From: Flavisolibacter sp.
Lineage (GTDB): Bacteria; Bacteroidota; Bacteroidia; Chitinophagales; Chitinophagaceae
NCBI GenBank assembly: GCA_013695175.1
Contig: JACDAZ010000508.1
Location: 1-6,023, forward strand
Direction: 5' to 3'
DNA: 6,023 nucleotides
The notes beneath the pieces were generated by a model. The model was not told the origin of the DNA and did no database searches. It saw only the letters and a list, made by a program, of their open reading frames with translations. Positions within the stretch are counted from its first letter, which is position 1, and each line of letters opens with the position of its first letter. The position numbers were made by a program, and so were the translations under genes. This document shows positions 5,938 through 6,023 of the stretch, piece after piece.

Positions 5938-6023
5938 CTAAAGTTTGTATGCAACAACAGCATCAGCAAAACTTTCAGAAATACCCAATAACAGTTTTTG
6001 TTCTTTCCGCTGAACATCTTTAT
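5938..6023 (-). CDS. C-terminal end of an unidentified gene entering from the right edge
   Basis: On the minus strand, one frame is open from the window edge (first whole codon at 6021) to a TAG at 5938-5940. It encodes 27 residues, KDVQRKEQKLLL followed by GISESFADAVVAYKL and the stop. The composition is protein-like: a charged helix, then an amphipathic alanine-rich helix ending in a basic pair. The other two minus frames and the plus frames here either stop or give implausible sequence. Too little is present to name the family. The gene would converge on the 5199-5576 gene across about 360 bp. The call rests only on protein-like sequence, so a chance open frame is not excluded. Confidence 0.45.
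   Translation of the reverse strand, partial: KDVQRKEQKLLLGISESFADAVVAYKL

Overview
This window looks like chromosomal DNA from a member of the Bacteroidota. Four things suggest this: the moderate-to-low GC content, the A-rich rather than Shine-Dalgarno leaders, a TAnnTTTG-type -7 box in front of the mlaE gene, and protein sequences that read like this phylum. A Chitinophagaceae-type relative is my guess; the phylum is an inference and the family is weaker still. No RNA gene, insertion sequence or CRISPR array is visible.

Left part (1-1430): the window opens inside a plus-strand gene, exactly at the zinc-binding HEFGHTLGLDH motif of a metzincin-type metallopeptidase. Only the C-terminal 96 residues are present. 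It converges, with 22 bp between stop codons, on a minus-strand Fic-family AMP-transferase-type protein that has its own inhibitory motif and a C-terminal winged helix. Four 10-bp direct repeats lie directly upstream of the Fic start codon and may be an operator for that protein.

Middle (1431-2609): a minus-strand NAD(P)-dependent SDR of the TIGR01777/YfcH type lies upstream of the Fic gene on the same strand. A 261-bp divergent intergenic region then leads to the plus-strand cluster. It carries a good -7 box and a 22-bp imperfect direct repeat whose copies start 63 bp apart.

Right part (2610-5576): a tight plus-strand operon encodes an MCE/Mla-type lipid transporter: permease MlaE, ATPase MlaF and membrane-anchored MCE-domain protein MlaD, with 11-bp and 6-bp gaps. 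MlaE and MlaF should form the inner-membrane ABC engine, and MlaD the periplasmic lipid-carrying ring. Fifty-five bases downstream is a 125-residue protein that I think is a small stand-alone eRF1/Pelota-like (baeRF-like) domain. It could be read through from the mla operon.

The last 447 bases hold no complete gene that I can support. A minus-strand open frame with a protein-like C terminus enters from the right edge and stops at 5938.
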